In this document: one piece after another, positions 23,652-32,303 of the stretch
Layout of the letters: each line of letters starts with the position of its first letter
Numbering within the stretch: the stretch's first letter is position 1
Assembly (NCBI GenBank): GCA_035299065.1
Contig: DATGXI010000017.1
Coordinates: 1-42,019 of the forward strand
Source of the DNA: DASPJQ01 sp035299065
Lineage (GTDB): Bacteria; Bacteroidota; Bacteroidia; Flavobacteriales_D; UBA2798
Direction: 5' to 3'
DNA: 42,019 nt
Program-made: the position numbers and the translations under genes
Notes under the pieces: generated by a model
What the model was told of the DNA's origin: nothing
What the model saw: only the letters and a program-made list of their open reading frames with translations
Databases searched by the model: none

Positions 23652-24370
23652 TGCGCCATGTATTTTTTAAAAGAGGCAAGGTTTCCGTTAAAGGCATTCA
23701 AATCAACATAGCCGTTAATTCCTTTCACTTTACCGCGGTCAGCATATTGCCAAAATTGCCAGCCCCGGTTTCCGGGTAATTTCGGATCACCATGCACATT
23801 GCGCACCCACAATTCACAGCCGGTAAAATTACCCTTCCCGTATCGCCTGTAAAACGCAATAGGCATGTATAATACAGGTGTACGGCCATAATGTTTTTTG
23901 ATTTTCTCAACAAAAGCATCAACTTCGGCAATTACTTCTTTCCGTTTTTTTCCGCATTCGTTGTGCGAGTCAAATTCCAGGTCTAAAATAGGTAGTATGT
24001 CCATGTTGCGTGGAACCACCTCAATAAAATGTGCAGCCTGTTCATTGCCTGGCTTGCAAAAGCTAAAAAAATGGTATGCGCCCAATAAGTATCCGGCTGG
24101 TTTAGCTTTCCATAAATAGTTGCTGAACTGCGGGTCGGTAAAGTTGTTACCCTCGGTAGCCTTCATGAACACAAAATGAAACTTTTCTTTTTTTAATTCA
24201 CTCCAGTCAATTGACCCCTGGTGGTGTGAAATGTCAATGCCCTGAACCGGATAATTGTTGCGATTTATATACTGCAGGTTGTCGCGGTTGTAAAGCGTAT
24301 ACATGTAATACCCGAATATACCTGAGGCAATAAGAAAAAGCAAAAACAATATGTTAAAGAGTTTTCTCAT
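23648..24370 (-). CDS. GH25 family lysozyme (N-acetylmuramidase), membrane-anchored
   Basis: 240 residues. Residues 5-27 form an N-terminal hydrophobic helix without an obvious cleavage site, so the enzyme is probably anchored facing the periplasm. The catalytic domain starts with G-I-D-I-S-H-H-Q-G, followed by FVFMKATEGNNFTDPQF, LLGAYHFFSF, ILPILDLEFDS (the Asp-x-Glu pair is catalytic), and W-Q-F-W-Q-Y-A-D-R-G-K-V-K-G near the end. These are the family 25 signatures; it cleaves the MurNAc-GlcNAc bond of peptidoglycan. The start codon overlaps the stop of an LprI-like lysozyme inhibitor gene, an unusual pairing that suggests controlled or self-protected wall cutting (inference). Confidence 0.92.
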   Translation of the reverse strand: MRKLFNILFLLFLIASGIFGYYMYTLYNRDNLQYINRNNYPVQGIDISHHQGSIDWSELKKEKFHFVFMKATEGNNFTDPQFSNYLWKAKPAGYLLGAYHFFSFCKPGNEQAAHFIEVVPRNMDILPILDLEFDSHNECGKKRKEVIAEVDAFVEKIKKHYGRTPVLYMPIAFYRRYGKGNFTGCELWVRNVHGDPKLPGNRGWQFWQYADRGKVKGINGYVDLNAFNGNLASFKKYMAQ

Positions 24371-24762
24371 TTTACGTGCTCACTGCCACCACAACCATCA
24401 CCTTCTTCAGCGCCTTCTGCCCACAATTTTAAGGTAGCAATACGTTCAAGGGTTAATTTTTCAAGGTAAAGCGAAACACACATAGGATGAATGGAACCGT
24501 AATGCATGGGTTCTTTCCTGTCAGGATATTTCATTTTTAATTCAGCATCTCGAAACGTGATCCATATTCGTTGTGTAGCCTTGAGGTTTTTGATGAATTC
24601 TTTATCTTCTTTGTAGTTGGTGAGTATTTTCTGGTAAATGGAATTGAGTTCAGCATCTGCTTTTTTAAAGGCTGCATGGGCCTGTTGGTTAAGTTCCGCC
24701 TGGCTTTGTGAAAAGCAGGTGCCGGAAAAACAGAGGGCGGCAATTAGAAGGATTTTCTTCAT
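24367..24762 (-). CDS. LprI-like (DUF1311) lysozyme-inhibitor family protein
   Basis: 131 residues with a signal peptide (1-18, ending Cys-Phe-Ser-Gln). The mature part has the DUF1311/LprI pattern: AELNQQAHAAFKKADAELNSIYQKIL, then L-K-A-T-Q-R-I-W-I-T-F-R-D-A-E-L, and a Cys-containing C-terminal helix CVSLYLEKLTLERIATL. In Mycobacterium tuberculosis, LprI inhibits lysozyme; most other members are untested. Its stop overlaps the ATG of a GH25 lysozyme gene. It is the first gene of a four-gene coupled operon (inhibitor-like, lysozyme, lipoprotein, secreted protein). The extreme C-terminus GDGCGGSEHVK is Gly- and acid-rich. Confidence 0.88.
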   Translation of the reverse strand: MKKILLIAALCFSGTCFSQSQAELNQQAHAAFKKADAELNSIYQKILTNYKEDKEFIKNLKATQRIWITFRDAELKMKYPDRKEPMHYGSIHPMCVSLYLEKLTLERIATLKLWAEGAEEGDGCGGSEHVK

Positions 24763-24773
24763 GATTTGTTTAT

Positions 24774-24799
24774 GGTTTAACTAAATTACGCCTTAAACC
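24774..24799. promoter_or_regulatory. Inverted repeat upstream of the LprI/GH25 operon
   Basis: GGTTTAA (24774-24780) and TTAAACC (24793-24799) form a perfect 7-bp inverted repeat with a 12-bp spacer, 12 nt upstream of the ATG at 24762. Position and symmetry would suit an operator, but 7 AT-rich base pairs can arise by chance and no cognate regulator is nearby. Confidence 0.25.
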
Positions 24800-24860
24800 C
24801 AATACGGTTCATGCACTTTATTAAATGTAAAGTCCGGACAATTAACAGGCATAGAGCCAT

Positions 24861-24890
24861 AAAAAAAGCCACTGAATATCAGTGGCTTTT
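24861..24890 (-). terminator. Strong intrinsic terminator of the alpha-2-macroglobulin gene
   Basis: GCCACTGA, a 3-nt loop, then TCAGTGGC: a perfect 8-bp stem extended by AAAA/TTTT. On the minus strand it is followed by a run of seven T, as expected for a rho-independent terminator about 75 nt after the stop at 24966. It also insulates the LprI operon downstream. Confidence 0.9.
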
Positions 24891-24965
24891 ATCATTATAA
24901 TTGGATAAGAGTATTACACGCTCTTTGTGTATGCTCTTTTATCTGCGAGATCCGCGCGCGATTTC

Positions 24966-27900
24966 TTACGGATTGTTATTCGCCATTTCTTTTTTCTCAG
25001 TTGGCTTAACCACTTTCACCCAACGGCCCGGCACCCGTGCATAAATGCTGTTGTCATACATAGCCTCGGTAGTAGCCGTAGGTAAGTAGTATTTTCCAAC
25101 ATAGGCTGCGTTTAACCTGATGCGAATGGTTTTATTTGAACTTTCCCCAATGTTGTAATAACTATACACACGGTCGTCACGGTAATCCTGGTACGTTACA
25201 ATGTCGGTTTGCATAGCTCCATCAAAATTATCCATGCGCGTGTTGTGTATTTCCCAACCACTCGGGAAAATCTGGTTCAACGCCATCTCGGTTAAGTATC
25301 CACGCGATCCCGGGTTATTAATGCTTACTTCAGCAATAAAATCAGTTCCCTGTTCAATTTCTTCCACATTAATTGATGCGCCATCCATGTCGGTATAATT
25401 AATGGCAAGTTTAATGTTGTTGTTTACAGCACTAATGCTATCGCCAGCCATGGGCACTTTTTCTACAACAACTCTTACATACACCAATCCTTTTCCTGCA
25501 TTTTTAATGGCAATTTTACTGTTGGCAGCTAATTTATTTCCGTCAATTTTTTCCTGGTACATCACATTGCGTACATTTTTGCTCACCGATTTTCCATTCA
25601 GGTTATAGGTAAAGTTAAGTTCGCGTGATGAACCCGCAATACCTGCAAATTTACTCATGGCCAACAGGCAGTATGCCGTTGTTTGCGTGCTCATCCATTG
25701 GTCGGTATTTAATTCTTTACTCAACTCGCGTGCCAATTGTGCAGCGGCAACTTTGTTTTTCATCAATACCATTGTTTCCAAAATCATGGCGCGGTCACGT
25801 ACATCGCTACCAAATGTATATCCCGGGCTCGAGTAAGCTGGTATTTTTGTGCTTAAGCCTGTTGTAATTTGTTTTGCAACGTTTGCCTGGCCTGCCAGTT
25901 GGTAACCTGCAGCCAATCGCCATTTTTCTTCCACGCCCAACTTATCGTATTCGCGCAAACGGTTCATGGCACCCAAATCGGCCTGTTTTCCTAAGGCAAG
26001 TACAAACAAACGGTAAGCCTGGTCATAGGTATCGGTTGAATAAGTTGATCCATAATCATAACTATACTCTGTATTGGTATTTACCGTAGTTGAAGGCAAC
26101 CTGAAGTAACGCGATTTGTTTTTCAAATAATCAAGCGCTGAATTTTTTACGTTAGCCGGAACCTTGTATCCTGCAGCTTCGGCTTCCAGTAAGAAATGCG
26201 TTGCGTAGGTAGTTCCCCACCCATTGGCATCGGTTTGTCCCGGCCAGTAGCTAAACCCACCACCGCTTGTCTGGAACAGTCCAATGCGTTTAATGGTGGC
26301 CTGTATGTTTTTCTTGATCTCTTTTTTAAAGTTGGCATCAAGGTCCATGATTTTGCTCAAATACAATTGCGGGAAAGCAGCACTGGTTGTTTGTTCAATG
26401 CATCCATGTGGATATTCAATCAAATATTTCAAACGTTCACCAAGATTAACCGGTGGAATGGTGGAAACCTCAATGCTTGCAAAATTTGATCCTTTTAACC
26501 CGTTAAATGCAAGCGAAGCATTCCATTGTTTGCCCGGATCCAGTACGGTTTCAAATGCGTCCATTATTTTTGGATTGCTTGAGCGCACTTGTATCTCAAT
26601 TTCATGTTTCGCTATTTCTTTGCCGCTTTTAGCAATAACGGTTACTTTTCCTACGCCTAATTTATTGGCAACTATGGCAGGAAAATTAATAACCTCGTCA
26701 CCCGGTTTTGCAAAGCTGATGGATTTTGATTTACCGTTTTTAAAGGTAAACATATCGTTACCCTGTATTTCAATGCTTACATTTTTTACATGTTTTTCCA
26801 TGGCAAAAACGTTTACCGGTAATTCCACTTCTTCACCAGGACCCAATACGCGCGGTAAAGTTGCCAATACCATTAAAGGAGCGCGAACCGGAACGGTTTT
26901 TTCAGCACAACCATAGGCACGGTTTTCACCGGCAACCACCATTACGCGCACGCTTCCCACATAGTTGGGTATTTTCACTTTATGCGATGCTTTGCCTCCG
27001 GCTTCCAAAGCAAACGGACCGGCAAAGTATACCATGGGCTTAAAACGGTTGGCTTTCGATTCGCTTTCACCATCTTTTTCCATTTCACCGTCACCACCAA
27101 TAGCCAGCAATTCATCCATTTTAACTGCATAAGACCCCAGTACGTTATCATATACGTCCCAGGTTTTTACACCCAATGCATCGCGTGAATAGAAATTTGC
27201 CCACGGATCAGGGGTTTTAAAATTGGTAAGGTCAAGTAACCCTTCGTCAACAATGGCCAGTGTATAGGTCATGGCTTTGCCATCTTTTTCGCTTACGTTA
27301 ATGGTAGGAGTTGATTCAGGTTTAAACTCTTTGTTGCAGGCAATCACGGGCGTTAAATGGGAGTCTTTATTTTCCACATTAATTGGCACTATACCATACA
27401 AACGAATTGGTAAGTCGTTTTTTACCTGTGCATGTGGCTGCACCAATGTAATGTTTACATAGGCGGTTGGCGACATTTCTTCGGTTGACTTAAACGTATA
27501 TTTGGTTTCACCTTTTTTGGTTTCAACCCATGTTTTTTCAATTACACGGGTTCCGCTTTCAATGGAAACCAGCGCACGGCCTTCGGCCGGAGAAGGAATG
27601 GTTACAGTAACTTCTTCACCTACCTGGTAGGTTTTTTTATCGGTTGAGAAGGTTAACATGGTTGCATTTTCCTTGCTGTTTTCGGTATCACGGCTGCCGT
27701 TTGGCCAGTCAACATACACCTGGCTACCGGTAATGTGGTTACTTTCCAAATCACGGGCAAGAATAAGGAAACTACCCCATGTTGGTTTGTTTACACGGAA
27801 TTTAAACGTGCCTTTTCCATTTGAGGTGTTAATGGTTCCCTGCTGGTGCGGAACAATACCATTATTGGTAATAAAGGTCATCATATCGTTGTTGTTATAT

Positions 27901-30659
27901 GAATCCCACCACCAGTGATTTTCTACTTTGTAAATTTTCACTTCAATTTTACGTGAAGCTGGTTTACCATTGGCATCTACAGTTGCAAAATTCAGCAGGT
28001 GGTCTTTATCGGTCACCAGTGCATTGTTCCATCCTTCACCTTCGGGAGCCTTAATGCCCACGTAATGCGTGTATGGGCTGTACGTTAGTGAGCTCTGGTC
28101 AATGCTGAAATCGCCACCTTTTTCAAATACGCGTGTAGTGAAAAATGCTTTTAACATTCCGGGTGCGCTTTGGCCTGCATTGATCTTTACATCAAATGTG
28201 GCTTCACCGTTATCGTCAAGCTGGCCATCAAACAACACCATTTGCTGCGAGCTGAAACTTTTGGTGGGATTGTCAAACACATATTCTTTGTAATTATCAA
28301 ATTGGGTATATCCGCCATTCAGGGTCATTTCAACCATTGATGTCATGTTGCGGGCCGGTGCACCGTGTAGCCATTTTGCCGAAACTTTACCAACGGTTGT
28401 TTCATCCAGTGCCGATAATTTATCTTTTCCGCCAAAATCAAGGTATAATTTCAAGCGGTTAGGTTTGATTGTTTCAACGCGAATGTTTTGATAGAATTCA
28501 CGGTTGCCAACTAAAAATTTGGTAGACCAATACCCGGTTGGATCATCGGGCAGGGTAGCCGTACGGAAATCATATAAACCATTTACATTTTTGCTACGTA
28601 CAATCTTTTGTACCACAACCCCGCTTGGGTTACGCATTTCCATCACAACAGGATGGTTCAATGGAAGTACTTTTTCTTTGTCTTCGAGCATAAATGAAAT
28701 GAAAATACTGTCGCCCGGACGGTAAACACCACGTTCAGTATAAGGGAATCCCTTTACACCTTTATTGGTTGTTGCACCCGACACATCAAATTTACTAACG
28801 CTCAATGCTTCGCCATCACGCAGCGTTAAATAGCCGCGTTGGTTTCCGCGTTTTGCAACAATAATAAATGGTTTTGTTTTTAATTTGGTTGTGGCCATAC
28901 CATCGCCATCGGTATTTGCACTTCCAATTTTTTGCTGCTGGAAATCGTAATACTCCAATTGAACACCGCCCATGGGGGCTGTTGTACGAATATCACTTAC
29001 CACAACATGTAAATTGCGGTCAGTGCCGGCTTTGGCAATAATTCCCAAATCACTGGCCAATACGTTTTGCGAAACACCTTTGCCCGAATAATAACTTACA
29101 TTGCAAGGGTTTTCACGTTGCGAATAATCATACCCATCGTAATAATAATCATCGTATTCGTAACCCTCATTCCAGTAACCACTGTAAAACGATCCCCAGT
29201 CACCTTCTTCCCATTCTTCTTCTTTGGGGGCATCAATGCTTGCCATGCTTTCATCGTTGGCAGCATCGCTTCCGCATTCATAGGTTGAATGTTCTTTTTT
29301 GAATTTTAATTCAATGTTATAAATGGCACCAGGTTCAACTTTTACAATATTTGAAATATCAAGATTGAAACGGTTCCATTCGTGCAGGTTTAATTTTGTA
29401 TTCTCATCAAGGCGAACAGTTTTCACTTTTACCTCGCGACCAACACGCTTAAGTTGTGAGCTTCCGTTTAAATTGTTAATTTGTAAAAACTGTACAATGT
29501 TTTTTTCAAAAATTTGTGTTACATGAACTTCAACAGCTTTTAAATTCACGGCTTCAAATGGAAAAACAGTACCCTGGGTATTTGGAATGATTACGCCTTG
29601 CCCGGGAATACGAACCATTGGTTTAATGTCTTCAAAACGCACCAGTTCGGTTTTTTCAAATGTTGTTTTTTTGCCATTGTAATTATGAATACCGGCATAT
29701 GCGGTAACTTTTTTCTCGTCACTAACACGGTAGGATGGGAAAAGGTAAAGGTTATGACCGCTTATGCTCGTGGTCATGCTTGAAACACCATCAATGCTTG
29801 TTAACCCAATAAGGGTTTGGTTAGCATCAAGAGGGTCTGAGAAGTGTATTTTTACAACCTGTTCAGGTTGTTGTTCAACGCTAATGTTGGTCGGATAAAA
29901 GTCGCCCAGTTTTGGCACCATTATTTTTTTGTCACCTTTGAATTCGGTGCCAAGTGATTTCCCGTCCCAGGTAATGTTTACAAATGATAAGGCATTGCCA
30001 CGAACAACATTGTGAATAACGAAATTGTATTTATTATCTCCGTTAGGAGTGATTTGAACTTTTAAGTCTTTGCCATTCTGGTTGGCATGTAAAATGCTTT
30101 TTACTTTGGCTGAATCGGCTACATCGGTAACAAAAAATTCGCCTTCAATAAACTGGCGTGATAAGTTCACATTGCTGTAGGTTTCGGGTTCATTTGTTTT
30201 TACAAATACGCCCATTGCACGTGTGCGAAACTGGAATTGAAAAGTTTCAAATTTTGAAGGAACTTCCATAAGCTTGTCCAATGAAAACGAAGCCGTGTAA
30301 AGTTGGGCCGAAGGCAAATGCGCATCGGGCACAAATTCCAGTGTACGTGAATCAAGCCAGTATGTTTTTCCTTTAATAGAGGGCTCAAAACTGAAGAATT
30401 CCTCCTTCAACGGCTCATTCAGCTTTATGTGGCCTGAATAGTCGGCAGCTAAACGAATTCGGATGGTGTTGGCTTTTGAAACGGTACCAGCTGTGTAGCC
30501 CGAAATATAAGCTCCAAAGGCAGGGTCAACTTCAAAAGCTTTATTTGTATTGCGGCTGCAGGATGCAACCAGGATAACCATTAGTAAGGAAAAAAATTTA
30601 ATGGCTGTTGAATTGAATCGTTTGATCTTGTCATACGAATCAGTATGGTTTGTATTCAT
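24966..30659 (-). CDS. Bacterial alpha-2-macroglobulin family lipoprotein with thioester
   Basis: 1897 residues, the largest gene here. The N-terminal hydrophobic stretch ends Val-Ala-Ser-Cys34, a lipobox, so it is a lipoprotein. MG-type beta domains fill most of the length. The segment KGFPYTERGVYRPGDSIFISFMLED (about 640-665) and the ADLGIIAKAG/VSDIRT region are typical of bacterial members. The thioester motif is intact: P-H-G-C-I-E-Q-T-T-S with Cys1420 and Gln1423, followed by the alpha/alpha thioester domain (FSYWPGQTDANGWGTTYATHFLLEA). These proteins trap attacking proteases in the periplasm. A Tyr/Asp/Glu/Gly-rich insert lies near residues 480-515. The usual partner PBP1C is absent on both sides in this window. 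A terminator follows the gene. Confidence 0.95.
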   Translation of the reverse strand: MNTNHTDSYDKIKRFNSTAIKFFSLLMVILVASCSRNTNKAFEVDPAFGAYISGYTAGTVSKANTIRIRLAADYSGHIKLNEPLKEEFFSFEPSIKGKTYWLDSRTLEFVPDAHLPSAQLYTASFSLDKLMEVPSKFETFQFQFRTRAMGVFVKTNEPETYSNVNLSRQFIEGEFFVTDVADSAKVKSILHANQNGKDLKVQITPNGDNKYNFVIHNVVRGNALSFVNITWDGKSLGTEFKGDKKIMVPKLGDFYPTNISVEQQPEQVVKIHFSDPLDANQTLIGLTSIDGVSSMTTSISGHNLYLFPSYRVSDEKKVTAYAGIHNYNGKKTTFEKTELVRFEDIKPMVRIPGQGVIIPNTQGTVFPFEAVNLKAVEVHVTQIFEKNIVQFLQINNLNGSSQLKRVGREVKVKTVRLDENTKLNLHEWNRFNLDISNIVKVEPGAIYNIELKFKKEHSTYECGSDAANDESMASIDAPKEEEWEEGDWGSFYSGYWNEGYEYDDYYYDGYDYSQRENPCNVSYYSGKGVSQNVLASDLGIIAKAGTDRNLHVVVSDIRTTAPMGGVQLEYYDFQQQKIGSANTDGDGMATTKLKTKPFIIVAKRGNQRGYLTLRDGEALSVSKFDVSGATTNKGVKGFPYTERGVYRPGDSIFISFMLEDKEKVLPLNHPVVMEMRNPSGVVVQKIVRSKNVNGLYDFRTATLPDDPTGYWSTKFLVGNREFYQNIRVETIKPNRLKLYLDFGGKDKLSALDETTVGKVSAKWLHGAPARNMTSMVEMTLNGGYTQFDNYKEYVFDNPTKSFSSQQMVLFDGQLDDNGEATFDVKINAGQSAPGMLKAFFTTRVFEKGGDFSIDQSSLTYSPYTHYVGIKAPEGEGWNNALVTDKDHLLNFATVDANGKPASRKIEVKIYKVENHWWWDSYNNNDMMTFITNNGIVPHQQGTINTSNGKGTFKFRVNKPTWGSFLILARDLESNHITGSQVYVDWPNGSRDTENSKENATMLTFSTDKKTYQVGEEVTVTIPSPAEGRALVSIESGTRVIEKTWVETKKGETKYTFKSTEEMSPTAYVNITLVQPHAQVKNDLPIRLYGIVPINVENKDSHLTPVIACNKEFKPESTPTINVSEKDGKAMTYTLAIVDEGLLDLTNFKTPDPWANFYSRDALGVKTWDVYDNVLGSYAVKMDELLAIGGDGEMEKDGESESKANRFKPMVYFAGPFALEAGGKASHKVKIPNYVGSVRVMVVAGENRAYGCAEKTVPVRAPLMVLATLPRVLGPGEEVELPVNVFAMEKHVKNVSIEIQGNDMFTFKNGKSKSISFAKPGDEVINFPAIVANKLGVGKVTVIAKSGKEIAKHEIEIQVRSSNPKIMDAFETVLDPGKQWNASLAFNGLKGSNFASIEVSTIPPVNLGERLKYLIEYPHGCIEQTTSAAFPQLYLSKIMDLDANFKKEIKKNIQATIKRIGLFQTSGGGFSYWPGQTDANGWGTTYATHFLLEAEAAGYKVPANVKNSALDYLKNKSRYFRLPSTTVNTNTEYSYDYGSTYSTDTYDQAYRLFVLALGKQADLGAMNRLREYDKLGVEEKWRLAAGYQLAGQANVAKQITTGLSTKIPAYSSPGYTFGSDVRDRAMILETMVLMKNKVAAAQLARELSKELNTDQWMSTQTTAYCLLAMSKFAGIAGSSRELNFTYNLNGKSVSKNVRNVMYQEKIDGNKLAANSKIAIKNAGKGLVYVRVVVEKVPMAGDSISAVNNNIKLAINYTDMDGASINVEEIEQGTDFIAEVSINNPGSRGYLTEMALNQIFPSGWEIHNTRMDNFDGAMQTDIVTYQDYRDDRVYSYYNIGESSNKTIRIRLNAAYVGKYYLPTATTEAMYDNSIYARVPGRWVKVVKPTEKKEMANNNP

Positions 30660-31018
30660 ATTGTGTTGTTGGTTTTTACAGTTTAATTACAGTGCAATAT
30701 TACGGTATAGTTTCGCTAAAGGGTTATGGATTTTATTAAAAACAGGTAACAGCATAGGAGGTGTGGCTTTTGCCCTATTATGTGCAGGCTCCTGCCGGTT
30801 TTTGGTGTTGCCAGCCGATTTAACACAGCCTTTATCTAAACTAATTTGTTGATTTACAAGCAAATAATAATGAGTGGACGGTAATTATTTGGCTGATAAA
30901 TACAAAACCGATTTTTTTGTAAAAACTTTTTTAAACTTTATTGTGCAAAATTGCCATTGTTCAAGAGGGCAGGCCACCCATATACAGCTAACTTTACGTT
31001 TCAAAAAAAAACGAATTA
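30660..31018. other. Divergent promoter region between alpha-2-macroglobulin and polysaccharide genes
   Basis: About 360 bp, AT-rich, no gene. On the minus strand TAATATTG (30695-30702) is a near-match to the -7 consensus, about 35 nt before the macroglobulin ATG; its -33 box is not clear. On the plus side TAACTTTA lies at 30989-30996. Between them are T-rich stretches and a short GCAGG/CCTGC repeat with a 2-nt gap that is too tight to form a hairpin. No copy of the interspersed repeat is present. Confidence 0.55.
30989..30996 (+). promoter_or_regulatory. -7 promoter element of the polysaccharide operon
   Basis: TAACTTTA matches 7 of 8 positions of TAnnTTTG and ends 22 nt before the proposed TTG start at 31019. 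No TTTG lies at the right distance, so regulation by another factor is possible. Confidence 0.4.
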
Positions 31019-32296
31019 TTGGGAAAGCTCACCGAATTGTATAAATCTAAATCGGCACGTGATTATTTTTTCACGTTTGCAGTTGAGATGTTCATTGTAC
31101 TTGTTACAGTTATTGTGGTCAGGCTTGCCTCAACATTATTGAACGAACACGAGGAATCTGGTTATCTTGTTAGCAGGCGCATGCTTTCAACATTGCAGCC
31201 TTTTTTAATTGTTGGTTTAGGTGTGGCTATGCCCCGCTTTATAGCTATGGCCATGAATGGTGATGACCCGCGTAAGTCACACAGCTATTTATACGCATCC
31301 ATGTTTATTTTGCTGTGGCCGGGATTAATTTTTTTGGTTTCATCGTTGATTTTTCCGAAGGGATTGGCATATCTTTTTTTTGCAAGTGAAAATTTCAGTA
31401 ACCTTATTTTTCCACTGGCACTTCAATTGGTTGGAGCCTTAATGCACATGATTGTTTATGGGTATTACCGTGGCACATCACACATGGGAATGGCCAATAC
31501 CATACAATTCATCAACATGGGAATGGTACCTCTTGGAGTTTTTTATTTTGCCACATCGGCCGAGCAAGTGTTGTATTATACTGCCTTTTCATGGATGGGA
31601 ACTGCTTCTGTTTTTCTTTTCCTGCAGGTTTCACAGGCCAGTTTTGATTTAATCAAAATAAAAATTGCGGCAAGGGAAATGTTTATTTACGGAATAGCCC
31701 GTGTTCCTGGTGATTTCCTGTTGGGCTTGTTTATGTCATTGCCAATGATTATGGTGAACCATAGTGACGGGGTAACCAGTGGAAAAAATATTTCAGTAGC
31801 ATTTACGTTCCTTCAAATGGCAGCAGCCGTGTTTACGCCCATATGTTTGATGTTGCTTACCGACTCAAGTCAGCTCCTGGTAAAAAAAGACTATGACGGG
31901 CTAAGGCGAAAAACCAACATGGTTTTAAAAGTAACCATAGGATTAACCTTGTTAGGTGTTTTACTGGTTATAGTATTATGTCCTTTTATTTTGGAGTATG
32001 TGTTGAAGGTGGAAGGTGACATGGTCATACTGGCCACGCGCCTTGCTATTGTTGCAGCTTTAGGATATACCGTTTTTATTTCGTTGCGTAGTGTATTGGA
32101 TGCATATTATGTGAGACCTGTGAATACGTTAAACATTGCAATCAGTGTAGCTGTTTTTGCTGCATCAGCCTCGCTTTATTCAGTGTTCGGATTAAATTAT
32201 ATATACATACTTGGTTGTTTTATTGGTTCCATGTTTTTATTGGGACTCTTAACCTGGATAGAAACCAATAAAGTATTAACGAAGAAATTGAATTAA
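31019..32296 (+). CDS. Polysaccharide flippase (Wzx-like, MATE/MVF fold)
   Basis: 425 residues with about 12 predicted membrane helices. It is expected to flip lipid-linked sugar units across the inner membrane. The frame begins at a TTG; the first ATG (residue 24) would cut into the first helix (YFFTFAVEMFIVLVTVIVVRLAS), so TTG is preferred. The pattern RRMLSTLQPFLIVGLGVAMPRFIA, the repeated G-x-x-R-V-P-G-D segment and the late helix pairs fit polysaccharide exporters rather than drug pumps. It is the first gene of an eight-gene operon whose members overlap or are separated by at most 7 nt. Confidence 0.85.
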   Translation: MGKLTELYKSKSARDYFFTFAVEMFIVLVTVIVVRLASTLLNEHEESGYLVSRRMLSTLQPFLIVGLGVAMPRFIAMAMNGDDPRKSHSYLYASMFILLWPGLIFLVSSLIFPKGLAYLFFASENFSNLIFPLALQLVGALMHMIVYGYYRGTSHMGMANTIQFINMGMVPLGVFYFATSAEQVLYYTAFSWMGTASVFLFLQVSQASFDLIKIKIAAREMFIYGIARVPGDFLLGLFMSLPMIMVNHSDGVTSGKNISVAFTFLQMAAAVFTPICLMLLTDSSQLLVKKDYDGLRRKTNMVLKVTIGLTLLGVLLVIVLCPFILEYVLKVEGDMVILATRLAIVAALGYTVFISLRSVLDAYYVRPVNTLNIAISVAVFAASASLYSVFGLNYIYILGCFIGSMFLLGLLTWIETNKVLTKKLN

Positions 32297-32303
32297 AGGA
32301 AAT

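Noticed and set aside
29067..29288. Ile/Val-rich plus-strand frame opposite the macroglobulin insert
   Set aside because: It is the complement of the Tyr/Asp-rich coding stretch and has no gene signals.
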